Shown: positions 11,901-23,659 of the stretch, one piece after another
How positions within the stretch are numbered: position 1 is the stretch's first letter
How the letters are laid out: every line of letters starts with the position of its first letter
Source of the DNA: Shinisaurus crocodilurus
Lineage: Eukaryota; Chordata; Lepidosauria; Squamata; Shinisauridae
Reading direction: 5' to 3'
Assembly: GCA_021292165.1 (NCBI GenBank)
Contig: JAHFWL010001296.1
Span: 1-64,000 of the forward strand
Length of the DNA stretch: 64,000 nucleotides
Notes under the pieces: generated by a model
The model's database searches: none
The model's input: the letters and a program-made list of their open reading frames with translations, nothing else
What the model was told of the DNA's origin: nothing
Made by a program: the position numbers and the translations under genes

Positions 11901-12205
11901 GGCATACATTTTGGGGACTGGTGGTGGTGGGTTCTCCTCCATGGTACCCCATCAGTGGTGAGGGCCTGAATTTTGTTTTCTATGTCAGGCTTTGGGAGGA
12001 GAAATGGAAAAATATAAATCCCCCCCCCCTGGACTCTCACTATCTGCTCTAGAGTGGGAGTAGTTGTGTAGCAGTGACTCTATGACGACTAAGATTCCAG
12101 TCCTAAATTCCACTAAAATAATACTACAAAGACATTTCTGTCAGATGTAATCCCAAAGTGGGAAACATCAAGCTGCTGCAGGATCTTTGCTCTGTATATT
12201 TCAGC
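8976..12205. other. Intergenic DNA, mostly unique
   Basis: No gene or RNA recognised. One degraded short repeat lies at about 9105-9195 (CTTGGGAGTAGGCCCCATTTAAC and AGGACCTACATCTGAGTAAG). It resembles the family at 32440-32480 and 35865-35965. A poly-C tract lies at 11152-11163. Confidence 0.4.
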
Positions 12206-12207
12206 AC

Positions 12208-12346
12208 ACTTAGGGTGCAATCCTATACATGTTTAGACAGGGAAAAAAGTCCTACAACTCCCAGCATTCCCCTGCCAGCTAGGGAATGCTGGAAGTGGTA
12301 GGACTTTTGTTTTGTTTTGTTTAAACATGCATAAGATTGCACCCTT
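12208..12346. mobile_element. Palindromic MITE
   Basis: Begins AGGGTGCAATCCTATACATG and ends CATGCATAAGATTGCACCCT. The interior is also inverted: AAAAGTCCTACAACTCCCAGC against GGAATGCTGGAAGTGGTAGGACTTTT. Relatives lie at 19592-19645 (half) and 48483-48602. Confidence 0.75.
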
Positions 12347-12666
12347 AATCTACCACTGAAGAGACTACTGTGTATTTTTAAAGGTGACACCCCCCACCCC
12401 CCAAAATTAAGGAGGATGAATGATAGGTTTTGTTGACATAGTTCAGATCTGAAAAGCTGCTGCTACTAGTCCACTTGCTTGGAAGTGACTCGGATGCAAG
12501 AAAATGGAACTGAACTCCAAGCGACAATATCTAGCCTTTATACAGCTGCTTTTTACTGTTCAGAGTGAAACCCTATAGCAGTAGAATTGGCTGGCTTCCC
12601 TACCGGGTAGACTCTTGTTCCAAGATTTCTATGTCTTGGCCACTTTTCAGGGCAGTAGCCCCTCCA

Positions 12667-12905
12667 GGGCCAGTGTGGCGTGTTGGTGAGAGTGTTGGAC
12701 TGGGACTTGGGAGATCCGGGTTCTAGTGCCCGCTCGGCCATGAAACTCATTGGGTGCCTTTGGGCCAGTCACTGACTCTCAGCCTAACCTACCTCACAGG
12801 GTTGTTGTGAGGATAAAATGGAGAGGAGGAAGATTATGTAAGACGCCTTGGGTTCCTTGCAGGAAAAAAGGCAGGGTATAAATATAATAAATAAATAAAA
12901 TAAAA
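12667..12905 (+). repeat. Squamate tRNA-derived SINE (full length)
   Basis: Head GTTGGTGAGAGTGTTGGACTGGGAC, B-box GGTTCTAGTGCC, then CTCACAGGGTTGTTGTGAGGATAAAATG, CGCCTTGGGTTCCTTGCAGG and a TATAAATA(AATA)n tail. Nearly the same as 23310-23545. A long A-rich tail continues to about 13035. Confidence 0.85.
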
Positions 12906-13790
12906 AATACAACAATAAAACACATAATAAAAACTGATGCAGCAATTAAAAAAAAAACCCAGTAAAAAACACAATAAAAACAGCAACAGCAGCAAATATT
13001 CTAAAAAATAATAATCAAATACCAGCATAACAAAACTTACAACAGACAATTACAGCTACAACCTAGTCCGATAACAATCGGGAAAGCCAGGATAAATAGT
13101 AAGTGTTCAGGTTCTTAAAAGCCTGCAATGATGGGGCATGGCAGACCTTCTTGGGGTTCAAGAGTAATAGAAAGAGGTTTGACATGAAGTTCCTTAACAC
13201 ATTACCCTTGCTATGTTGGAGCAACTTTCCCGCAAGCAGCTCCTGCACCTCTCGGCTAACATTTTAAATGACTCGGCCTCGTGTGCTTGAGGGCTGATAG
13301 TGCAGCTTCCAATCACAGAACCTGCACCCCATCTGAAGCAGGGAGAAGAGGCCATTTTCGAGAAAAACACCCACATGATCAATCCCCACTGTTGGGTCAT
13401 TGAACTATCCCAACTGCCCAGGAACCGCTTGTGGGAAAGTGGCTCTCATATGGCTTATTGCGTAAAGGGCACAATAGATTAACTCTTTTGATAATTCAGC
13501 AACATAGGCTGTTTGCAGAAAGACAATGCGAAGGGAGGAAGGGGGGTACCCAAACTCCCGGCAGTGTAGGCAGGGACAAAATGTTTCTTGGACTGAACAC
13601 CAACCCAGCAAGGTAGGCTGCCACCACCCCTTACGTCCAACTCAGCCTGAGCCAGGGGGCATCCAGACCTTACAGGACACCCCTAAGGCTTACAAAACAA
13701 GGGCCCAGGCCAGCACCCTGTATGAAACCTTAAACAGTAGCAATAACCAAGAGGAAAGCTTAGGACTTGGTACCAAGGCCAACTGGAATA
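12906..13790. other. A-rich SINE tail, then unassigned DNA
   Basis: 12906-13035 is A-rich ((AATAAA)n-like). From about 13040 there is no recognised gene. Phrases such as TTCTTAAAAGCCTGCAATGATGGGGCATGG suggest an old dispersed repeat, but I cannot assign it. Confidence 0.3.
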
Positions 13791-13799
13791 AGGCACACA

Positions 13800-14262
13800 C
13801 ATTCAAATATGATAGGTGGTAAGTTTATTTACAAGAAAAAGGGAACGGGAATAACATACAAAAGAACCAGAGCAATGTTTGGAAACAATACTGGGCAAAA
13901 CTGACTAAACCTGTCTATATGTACCAGTAGCAGGCATCTTCAATAGAACAGGACATCAGAAAGTGAACCCTCCAAAGCAAACATTGGATAGGGCAAAACT
14001 AAGGCAAGCAAAAGACACAGGCATCTTCTCCCTACCCTTGGTTTTATACCCAAAAGCCTTTAGCAAATCTAAGATGATTCCTATTAGCCAATCTCGAACT
14101 AGCTGAAAAGAACATGCCCAGATTTTCTGGGGGGCAGAAAGTTCTCATCAATGCTTGGCTGAATTCATTCAGCCCAATTAGTGAGGGTTCTGCTTTGGCC
14201 TTGAAGCCAAGGACAGCACAAGATAACACACCCAGGTGACCTGACAAATATGTGCAGGCTCA
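13800..14262 (-). repeat. Possible solo LTR-like segment, minus strand (weak)
   Basis: On the minus strand a TATA-like GGGTATAAAACC (about 14051-14040) is followed about 220 bp later by AATAAAC (about 13830-13824), an LTR-like spacing. No TG...CA ends or TSD could be fixed, and no coding remnants are adjacent. Confidence 0.2.
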
Positions 14263-15068
14263 GCCTTAGAGAATGGAACTGTATAGGCTGCTACAACACA
14301 GAAGAAAAATGGATTTCTTGACAAATTTGAGTTGTCTTTCAGTAAAGCCATCTTTAGTATGCTTAATGCAGTTAGATGGCAAAACAATAAAGATCCAGAT
14401 CCACACACCACAAAAGTGTGTGCATACACATTGTCTCCTTACAACAATCCTGTAATATAGGCCATTATTATGAAAGGGTTTAAATGTCTTCCAGGTACTA
14501 CCCTTGACAGCTGAGACTTTGTACAATCCAAGAACATACAGAAAGCAGGGCTGAAATTTAAATAAGAATTTTTACGGTTATTTTGCCAAAGTATTTTTAT
14601 GCGATCTGGAGACAGTTTAGACATTATGACTATTGATAGGGCCAGCTTGATCCACAAACCATTTAAGCCATTTTAGTGCCATTTACCTTTGTGAATGGCT
14701 GGGGCATGTTGTAGGCCTTTTTTCCTATCTAAACATGTATAGGATTGAACCCTAGGTTAGGTTATGAAAGGATCACAGACTTGTAATTGTTGTATCATGT
14801 AGAGTAAAAACAAAAGTATCTTTTAGATAGGGGGATGGGGTTGTAGGAAGCTCAAACACAAAAATGAAGGCTTAAACTATAAGATGATTATTTTAAAAGA
14901 GAACTGAAAGCATCACCTCTCATGGTATACACACGTTCGTTTTGTCCCACTGTCGCCTGTAATCAAAAAGGTTTTGCAGGGTTTTGAAATGATAACAAAC
15001 CCCCACAAAACCTGTTTATTAGAGATAAAAATGTGATGAGTATATACTCCACAACCACTGATCCAAAC

Positions 15069-15184
15069 GACTGGACAGCAGTAGGGAAATAAATCCAGAA
15101 TAGTGGCAACCATCTATACTCCTTTATATACAAGGTAATTTCCTTACCACTGGTGTTAGTGAGCATATTGGCCATAGAAAAGCT
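15069..15184. repeat. Duplicated 116-bp segment, copy 1
   Basis: Same sequence as 17138-17242 except for about 11 extra bases (around TGTTAGTGAGCATATT). See findings. Confidence 0.8.
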
Positions 15185-15212
15185 GTTTTATGCACCACAT
15201 TATCTAACAGCA

Positions 15213-15215
15213 GTG

Positions 15216-15253
<38 letters not shown>
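15213..15253. repeat. (GT)n(GA)n microsatellite
   Basis: Compound dinucleotide run GTGTGTGTGTG followed by AGAGAGAGAGAG. Confidence 0.95.
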
Positions 15254-15484
15254 ACTACTGTAAAAATGATCCTACACATGAAGCCAAGTGCGAGAATGCT
15301 TAAATCATATGTTTGTTGTGCTGTGTGATGCTGATCAAAAAAGCTTATTCGCTGTGCAGCTACAGTGCCTTGGGAGGTGGGGGGATGTCAAAAATCATCA
15401 CAACAGGGCTATTTGAGTCATGCAGTGGAAGAGAGCATAGAGGAGGACCTCATTTGGTTTGTGGCCATCTTCTATGGAGGAAGG

Positions 15485-15625
15485 GACCATACCTCAGTGA
15501 CAGAGCACATGCTTGAATACAGAAAGACCCAAGTTCAATTCCTTGCATCTCCAATTAAAAGGATCAAGAAGCTGACTAGGATAATGGGAGTTCCAGTGCA
15601 ATACATCTGGAGAGCATCAACTTGG
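15485..15625 (+). repeat. tRNA-derived SINE fragment
   Basis: A-box-like CCTCAGTGACAGAGCACATG and B-box-like AAGTTCAATTCC, the same family as 4480-4665 but forward and decayed. Confidence 0.5.
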
Positions 15626-16190
15626 GGAAAGATGCTATAACTTATAGCACAATTCTATGCATATTTATTTGGAGAAACGACAGTGGGATGGACTTCTATT
15701 GCCATTTACAACCCTTCCTCCTTTCTGTGCTAGGAGAGATATGCGGTAACCATTTTACGCACCCAGGCAGATGTGTATAGGTTTGCGGCCACAGTAACCC
15801 AGCTGTAGAAGAAAATGTTAAAAGAATGAATTAACATTAAAGAATGTATCTCTCTGGAGAAAAGGCCTACATATGCTTGTTTTCATCTTTGCATCTGTTT
15901 AAACTTGTCTCATACTATCCGCCTCTCTGCCTCTGAAAATGTGTAGGGTATTTTCTGGCTGAGTGCCACACTTCTTGTAAACAGGAAACAGTTGAATAAA
16001 TTGTATATCTAGGCCATGGGGTCAAGCTATTTTAATGTAGCACTTATCTAACAATAATGGCTTGCACAAATTAATTTTTACATTATTGTGAGAACTCTCT
16101 CCTGTTGTTCAGATTTCGCAATCACTAGGTAATGCTGTAGTTCTGTGATGAGATCCATAGCAGCTCACTTTGTTTTTTAATAAGGCTTTG
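15626..16190. other. Unannotated intergenic DNA
   Basis: No gene or recognisable element. Confidence 0.3.
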
Positions 16191-16194
16191 TTCT

Positions 16195-16350
16195 TCATAG
16201 TACAGAGTACCCAGTATCAGAGGCAGTATGCCTCTGGGTGGGAAGGTGCTGTCGCACTCATGTCCTGCTTGTGGGATCCCCTAGGAACAGAATGCTGGAC
16301 TAGATGGACCCTTGGTCTGATCCAGCATGGCTCTTCTTATATTCTTATGG
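16195..16350 (+). repeat. Retroelement 3' fragment with TTCTTATG tail
   Basis: GAACAGAATGCTGGACTAGATGGACC, then CTTGGTCTGATCCAGCATGG and CTTCTTATATTCTTATGG. The octamer-like tail suggests CR1-type mobilisation. A poly-T tract lies at 16471-16488. Confidence 0.5.
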
Positions 16351-17137
16351 TAACTCATAAAGTACTATTTTGATGATGGACTTGTAATTTAAGCATCTTT
16401 CCGTCCTTTATTCTGTTGATGAAGTGTCTGCATAACCTAAATATTGATGTTACAGATAAATATGAGCTTCTTTTTTTTTTTTTTTTTTGAAATTTTTAAA
16501 AAATGTTTTTAACTTTTACTGCCCACTGGGGCAAATGTTGAGGCTTTAGATTTCTATTATAATCCTAATATGAATAATATATCTGCTATGTGTTTGTGTA
16601 ACAGTGGGAACTGGCTCATTTCTGTTTTGCATCCTGTGTTGTTTTTGCACAATTGTGCCTGTGCATATTTTAGCTACATTAGCGCAACACACAGTTTGGT
16701 CATAAAATGTGTACTTCCTTTTCAGAAAACACACTGTATTTGCACATGATGCAGAATGGACAAGTGGCGATTAGAAAATGGATTAAGTATCTAGGATCAG
16801 ATGGCATTACATATCTAGGAGAGCAATCCTATGGTTCCTGGGATGGCATCCCAGGGGCCACAGGATTGATTGGAAATCACCCTCTGAAGTCATAAACAGA
16901 GCTCCAACCTCAGATGGGGTGATCTGATCTCAGAGTACCTCTTCCTGCTTCCCTTTTTTTGTGGGCTCCACCCATCAAAGTTGAAGCTCCAAGCTTGGAG
17001 AGGGGAGGGGGAAGAGGCATGTTGGGAGTGTGGTGGTGAGTGGGGAGGGAGAGGGTATGGATTCAAAGGATCCACATGCCTCTCAGACCCCAGCCACATC
17101 CTGACATGGAGAAGAATTAAGACTAACTCTGAGGCTA

Positions 17138-17242
17138 GACTGGACAGCAGTAGGGAAATAAATCCAGAATAGTGGCAACCATCTATACTCCTTTATATAC
17201 AAGGTAATTTCCTTACCACTGGAAATTGGCCATAGAAAAGCT
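17138..17242. repeat. Duplicated segment, copy 2
   Basis: Shares with 15069-15184 the block from GACTGGACAGCAGTAGGG through TTTCCTTACCACTGG, then TTGGCCATAGAAAAGCT. It is followed by an A run (17251-17261). Confidence 0.8.
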
Positions 17243-17486
17243 AAACGGATAAAAAAAAAACCCCTTGCAGTGGAAGGGACTTTTTTTCTTTGTAAAAAGC
17301 CCCATAGAGGGGGGGGGGAGAACAAAAAAATTCCACCCTGCCAACAAGAGCCCAGCATGGCTTTTGATAGCTCGGAGCTTGCAAGATTGGAGAATTCCAT
17401 CATTTGGGCTGGTCACCCTTAGGATTGCACTCTAGATTGCATAAGCTTATGCCATCTTATCAATGAATCACATATTCCTTTATGCT

Positions 17487-17518
17487 AAAAAGCTGTGTGT
17501 GTGTGTGTGTGTGTGTGT
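17487..17518. repeat. (TG)n microsatellite
   Basis: Uninterrupted TG run. Confidence 0.95.
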
Positions 17519-18075
17519 ACGCATGCTTGTTTTTTTTAAGATTCATGGATCATACAGGATAAATATTACCCTTACTTCTCTCTGTCACTTGAACAACTGG
17601 TATTTGAACAAATTGTCATTTGTATGTGGGAGAAATCACTATCCTTCCATGCTAGGAAAAAGATTTTAAGACTTGAAGTCGTGGTGCTCTGTGACAGTCA
17701 AAGAAAATGGAGTGATTTAGTGTAGTATTAGTTCACTTCATCAAAGTGCTCAGTCTGTTCCTGTCTGTCACCCAAGCTCTAGAAGAAGGATGATGGAAAG
17801 GAAGCAGTTGAGCAGCTCCACAGGCAGAAGTAAATCAAAGGAAGGGTTTGTTTTGCAATTGATTGCAGTGCTTTTCAAGCTGGGTTTGGTGGTTGCAGCT
17901 GCTTCTTATTGGTTGATAATGTAGACCCCTCATCACCAAGTAGTTTTCCAGAAGGATCACTTAAATGGGAGTGAGGGATGATAGACCTGTACTTCTTCCT
18001 TGTAAAAGTGACCTACCTGGCAATTTGTTGCCCTGTCCCTCCAATATTACTTTTCTACACCTCTTTTGTCTCTAG

Positions 18076-18310
18076 GTTGCAACTGGAAGACATATGCCTT
18101 ATACTGAGTCAGACCATTAGTTCATCTTGCTCAGTATTGTCTACTTTGATTGGCAGCAGCTCTCCAAGGTCTCTGGCAGAGACTGTCTCCATCCCCTTCT
18201 ACCTGACAGCACCTTTTAGGGGGACAGATTGGCCAAGAAGAGTCCTCCAAATGCTGTCTGCCAATGTAGCCCTTCCGCGTTTCCCATTCTGCTCCCTTCT
18301 TTTGAGACCA
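18076..18310. repeat. SINE body fragment
   Basis: GCCTTATACTGAGTCAGACC, ATTAGTTCATCTTGCTCAGTA and GGCAGCAGCTCTCCAAGGTCTCTGGCAG match the body of the tRNA-SINE family at 4480-4665. The tRNA-like end is lost. Confidence 0.6.
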
Positions 18311-21095
18311 TGAGTGAGTGGCCACTGATACACTAGAAGAGAGTACAGAATAATGAAATATTTAGTCCAGTCAAGGAATGTTTCTGTCAAGGTATTCACA
18401 AGGTGTATATTGCTCCTCCAAAGGATGTTTTCTCGGAGTGATCACACTTCCCAAATAGCTCATCTACACCAATACAAAAGACAGATCCAAATCTCTACAT
18501 GTGCTTACACACAATTTTCCTTTTAATTTCTGTTAGTGTTATCAAATAATTTCCTAAAGACGGGCACCACCTTTGTTCCTCTGTAATTCATAATGTTATT
18601 GATATAAAATCTTTTTCTGTCCTTTTCCTGTTTTTGTGATGCTAAAAGCTCCCGCTGGAAAAATGTTCCATATTGTCAAGATCAAGTTCTTGAGACATCT
18701 TGTTTAAGTCAAGGGATTCCTGGCACCTTCTGTTTCTTCGAAGCACCCATCTGTGCAGTGTACGCATATTTTGAAAGTGTGTGTTTATGCATTCACGCAA
18801 GCAATAGGCTTTAGATTGTGGTCATACTTGGAAAAATATGTATATTGCTATGTCTCATTATGCTGAGAAGGCTAATTAGTCAAGTGTCCCATTATGAGGC
18901 ACACTGGGGACATATCCTATAATGAAGATTTCTGTATTTCAGACTAAGCTGAGAGGGTGATTGAATATCTAAGCCTGATCATTACATACCCGCTGGTTCA
19001 GTAAGGACACTCTCAAATAAAAACATTACTAAGAAAGAAAGATGTGTCAGCTGGGCATTTGTCACTGTGTGCACAAGATTTAAAATAATTAACGGGACAG
19101 CTTCCTACATACAACTTCACCCTGCTGAAGTCCTATTTTCAAGATAATATATGCAACAGCAAATAAATGAACAAAACTGACAAGGCAAATATGTTCTTCG
19201 ACTACCAAAATTGCAAGGTGAAATTTTAAAATAGACCCCAACTAATTTCATATCAGACAACTATTTAGGTGTAAGGACAAAAGGGAAATATTTCAAAATG
19301 GAATTGTAGTATGAATGGAAACATTATGGCTTGAAAATGGGAAAACCTCTCTTGGCCTTTTATTTCCAGACTTGCTATTTAACAGATATGTACTCACATT
19401 ACATATTATGGTTGGTGCGTGTATTGACAAATGTCACTCTTGTTTGCATGATATATTGTGCTAGACTAGAGGGAGAGTAAAAAACCTAGCAATTCTACCA
19501 GTGTGCCAGAATTTCCTCTGGCTTCTTTTTCTAGGCAAAATCCATGATGCTATTTCTGACCTATGCCAGAAATGGCTTGAGATCAAGACCTTAGGATGCA
19601 ATCCTATGTATATTTAGACAGAAAAAAGTCCTACAACTCCCAGCATTCCCCAGCCAATGAGGAACCCATGATTGGTTGTGGTCCCTAAGAATGGAAAACA
19701 TATTTGCACCTGATTAACACATGCAAATGTTTTTCATTGTTGAGGAGCTACACATAAAGTGACCTTATTTTTGTAATAGTTTTTTGCTGCAAGGGCAGTA
19801 CTTTCTTCTTGATATCTTCAACTGATGTGTTCTGTGGGTGAGTGAAGACTTGTTTGTTGTCAACAAGAAAAGGCTCTCTGAAAAATAGCTTGCCAGTTAA
19901 TGAAAGGCCTGGCAAATTTCAGTCTTGACAAAATATGATTTATATGAAATAATGCACATGGCTAAACTCTCTCTTCCATCGCTCCATGAATCCAAAACAA
20001 ATTTATTGCTGTTCCACTTTATAAGGTTTATTGTAGGCTGGTGCTTCTGGGTCTCTTCACATGATATTGAAAACAACATACATCTCAGAAGCTGAAGAAA
20101 ATCCTTACCATGCTGCATTACATTATTTCATAAATCCATACATTTGGGGGGGGGGGGGAGTTAATCAAAGAACTACCAAACAAGAATCTAATACACAGTT
20201 TTATTTGGGGATCACATTTCTTCAAGCACCGGGGTGACTAATATAGATACTTCAAGGGAAGATAAACAGTTAAGCCTGATGTGTTATAACAAAATCACTT
20301 TGGGACTGTTTCAGAACTGATGGGAAAAATGACAAAAGTGCAAGTTTCTAGAAGTCCCTGTCTGATGCTACTATTGTTGGTTGTCCAGGACAGGTTCTGG
20401 AATCTTCAGTCTTCCTACTATACTTGGTCTGAAGTTGACTTCTAGTACCCAGGGATTTCCAGCAGAGAGTCCTCCTTAGGCTGAGTGAACTTTCTGTTAG
20501 TAAAGATGGACTGACCATGACATACTTTGTTTGCCTTCAAATATATTGACATGAGAAATCGGAACCAAGTTATGACTGATCTTCCATTTTGTTTAGTTTA
20601 TATAATCAAATCTAGTATTAAGCTGGATTACCCCACAACAAATACAGCCATGCACAAAGAAAACTGCTTTGTAATGGTTTTGCTTAACCTTTTCCCTGAC
20701 TTGTTGCTTTTTTACATACAGAGCGTTGGATCCAGAGTAAGGTGTGTGCAACTGAGCTGGTGGAAACAGACTTTCCCACCCCCTCCAGGCCCCTGAAAAT
20801 TCTACACACAGAGTCAGGAGGCCCTGCTGAATAGGGTGGGCTGTGGCGCAGGGTGGAGGGGAGACCCTCCAAAATCGAGCAGAGGCACCTTCCATGAGCA
20901 AAGTCGTTCTGTCCACAGAAGGCAGATCCTGGATTGTTTTTTTTAAACATTCAAACATGCATCCCTACACCATTAGCCTAAAATGGTATGGTCCAAAGCT
21001 TTTCCATTTGATTATGCTAATTGTATAAGTTGGCCCTTAGTGATCTCCCTTAAATGGAACATCTTATAACTGCATAGTGTATATAGTATATAACT
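18311..21095. other. Intergenic DNA
   Basis: No gene seen. A half copy of the palindromic MITE of 12208 (GGATGCAATCCTATGTATATTTAGAC) lies at about 19592-19645. A poly-G tract lies at 20146-20158. Confidence 0.35.
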
Positions 21096-21099
21096 TTCT

Positions 21100-21300
21100 T
21101 ATCCAACCCAGTGCCTTCCAGATGTTTTGGACTATTACTCCCACTGTCCCTACCCATCGGTCATGTCAGCTGGAGATGATGGGAATTGTAGTACAAAAGA
21201 TCTGGAAGGCACCAAGTTGGGAAAAGCTGTTATACTGTACACACTTAGAGTCAGTCCTATTGCACTCAGTGGGATTTACTTCTGAATAAACATGCATAGA
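21100..21300. mobile_element. MITE-like pair
   Basis: 21100-21230: CAACCCAGTGCCTTCCAGATGT left against CTGGAAGGCACCAAGTTGGG right, an imperfect inverted repeat. 21245-21300: CAGTCCTATTGCACTCAGTGGG and ACTTCTGAATAAACATGCATAG match another common short family. Confidence 0.6.
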
Positions 21301-22399
21301 ATTATCATGTTAATTTTTGTTTATTTGTCTGACCAAACGCAAAAAGCAGAGCTAAGAAAAGAATTAAAATACCTCCATGAAGTTTTACCATTTTTCATGA
21401 ACCTTTGACTCTCAAAGGAAACTCATGTCAACTTTAAGAAACTGCCTTTTGAACTATATAAGAGGTTCTTGTGTCAAATTTGCTAGCGAGCCTCCTTAGA
21501 AACCATAATTAGTGCATATTTTTGTACTATTAATACAATTTTTCTTAATGGGTGTTGGTAGGTAACAATATCTTTCATGGAATAAAAATCAAAGACCACT
21601 GTGCAAAAATAATATAATTTTAAATAAATAAAATGTCATACTGCCATTATTCTGATACAGAATTATTGTATGGCAATATCAATATATTTACATAACAAGA
21701 AGTCAGGTACTTCAAAAGACTTTCATATAGTTTCAGACAAGTTGCTAATTTATGCCAGATAAAACTCAAACAATTATTTCTGTTCTCATACTCGGATACT
21801 AGTTTGATTCTTTAAATAGACTTTTAAAAATTTAAGCACTGTGGTGCAGATTTGTCAGCATTAAAGAAGGTAAAACATCTAATCTAAAAGTGGTACAATG
21901 GTTACAACAAATGTGCAACTGAAATACTAGAAACAATTGTCTTGTATTCTGTACAGGTGTACAAAATACTTTTAATCAAGCTTAGTAGATGCAGAAAATA
22001 CCTTGTTTATGTAAACTGACTTGGTAATTCTGGGTGTTTAATGTCCTAGATGCCCGAGCTGAGGAACCTTAAGACCAGACATTATAAGAGAGGAGTTAAC
22101 CATAATATTTCTTAAGTGCAGCCCAGGCCCACATAATTTGTGACCCACCTAGCCAAATGTAGCCCACCCACCATGCATTGGGGCCTTCCAGTTTCTTGAT
22201 CCTGCCTGTGTTTGCAGGCAGCAAAAACAGGAGATTTATTGGCTCTCTAGCGGTCTGCCATACATGGCTGATAGTATGAATGCAGCCTGGCAGGTCACCA
22301 GCTACAGGAAGGGTGGCCACTTACACATTGGTAAAAAAGAGGCATTGTAACACCAAAAGAGAGCACAAAAGAGGACACCAATTTGCATAACCATTTGTA
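21301..22399. other. AT-rich DNA downstream of PROK2; possible PROK2 3'UTR on the minus strand
   Basis: No gene or clear element. PROK2 transcription should extend into 22933 and below. A minus-strand AATAAA lies at 22240-22235, and the true 3' end cannot be fixed. Confidence 0.3.
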
Positions 22400-22655
22400 T
22401 ATGCAAATGTATATCTATAGGCACAAATTTAGAAACAATAACTATAACTTAAATAGAAATACAATACATCTCACCATAGTGTAGAAGACTGATCAAGCAA
22501 CTTGTGTGCCTGTTCAGTCTGCTGTCCAGGTGCTGCTGCTGGGCAACTTCAAGGCCCCTGCTCTCCTTCGTTATGATTCTTTGACTTTAAATCAGACTTG
22601 AATTGGACAGCCCATCAAATAGAGGACACTTTCAAATAGAAGACTATCTTCTTCC
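22400..22655. repeat. Unclassified dispersed repeat, copy 2
   Basis: Pairs with 1455-1705 (shared AATAGAAATACAATACA, CAGTCTGCTGTCCAGGTGCT and GAATTGGACAGCCC). It lies just beyond the PROK2 stop and may be part of its 3'UTR. Confidence 0.55.
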
Positions 22656-22933
22656 AGCTTTCCAAAACTGTCCTCTGCCAGGTAGGAAACTTGGCCACCC
22701 TAACTTCAGCTCATTTTCTCTTGTGCTGTTAGAAATAAAATAGAACTCCCCAGAATTGTCTAGCTGAAAACATCTTGGCTGCTATTAATGATGGTATCTT
22801 AATAATAGTAATGTTTACAAGGCAAGAAAGTATGTTAGAAAATTTCCTCTGGCAAACAATTTCATTACAATAACAAGTAAGGTTCTTAATACACAAAATA
22901 GGTAATGATACAGAATTCTTCACCATGCTTCTG

Positions 22934-23059
22934 CTAAAAAAACACATCTTCATTTTTGAACTCCGGTAAACATTTGTATTTGCTGGGGGAAATCCGGACA
23001 CAAGCCAAGTTAGGTAGGCATGGACAGCTGTGATGCATTCTCCTTCCCCAGAATGGAAT
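22934..23059 (-). CDS. PROK2: PROK2 coding exon 3: last four cysteines, C-terminus and stop
   Basis: Read on the minus strand after the acceptor TTTCCAG, this exon encodes 41 residues starting IPFWGRRMHHSCPCLPNLAC and ending KNEDVFF, then TAG at 22936-22934. PFxGRRMHHxCPCLPxLAC is the diagnostic prokineticin 2 C-terminal block. The four cysteines complete the set of ten. The C-terminal tail after the last Cys (KCLPEFKNEDVFF) is longer than in mammalian PROK2 and resembles the longer PROK1-type tail. A SINE lies about 250 bp away on the intron side. An overlapping minus-strand ORF (22729-23001) is a different frame and not real. Confidence 0.93.
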   Translation of the reverse strand: MPFWGRRMHHSCPCLPNLACVRISPSKYKCLPEFKNEDVFF

Positions 23060-23309
23060 CTGGAAACAAATATTAAAAGTTAAAAGAAATTGAGACAAGA
23101 AGAAAACTCAGCCATAAGTAGTTCCAGCACCCACTGTCAACACTAAAATTTCTACACTGGTATCAAACTGGTTCATGGGGATTCAAAACAACATATTTTA
23201 TCTTCTTTCAGGTCTACTGCACTATTTTTCTATATTGATGTTTATTGTTAACTACATACTGTGGCACCGATCCACTCTGCACTAAATTTCCACCACAAAA
23301 GAGCTGTAA

Positions 23310-23545
23310 GAGAGCCAGGGTGGCATAGTGGTAGGTGTTGGACTGGGACTCGGGAGATCCGGGTTCTAGTCCCCGCTCAGCCATGAAACTCACTGGGTGA
23401 CTTTTGGGCTGGTCACGGACTCTCAGCCTAACCTACCTCACAGGGCTGTTGTGAGGATAAAACGGAGGAGGATGATTATGTAAGCCGCCTTGGGTTCCTT
23501 GCAGGAAAAAAGGCAGGGTATAAATATAATAAATAAATAATATAA
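23310..23545 (+). repeat. Squamate tRNA-derived SINE (full length)
   Basis: GAGAGCCAGGGTGGCATAGTGG head, B-box GGTTCTAGTCC, GAGGATAAAACGGAGGAGG, and CCGCCTTGGGTTCCTTGCAGG with a TAAATAATA-type tail. Antisense within PROK2 intron 2, about 250 bp from exon 3. Confidence 0.88.
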
Positions 23546-23659
23546 TATAGATGATTAAGGAAGCATCACTTTTTATAAATGCCTAACTTAAAGTCTAATA
23601 AAGTTATAGGTACCCTACATATGCTACCTTGCTTCAGATTGCACCTTCCAATAGGGACA

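Noticed and set aside
22729..23001. 90-codon minus-strand ORF near PROK2 exon 3
   Set aside because: Wrong frame. The true exon frame (23059-22934) carries the prokineticin cysteine pattern.
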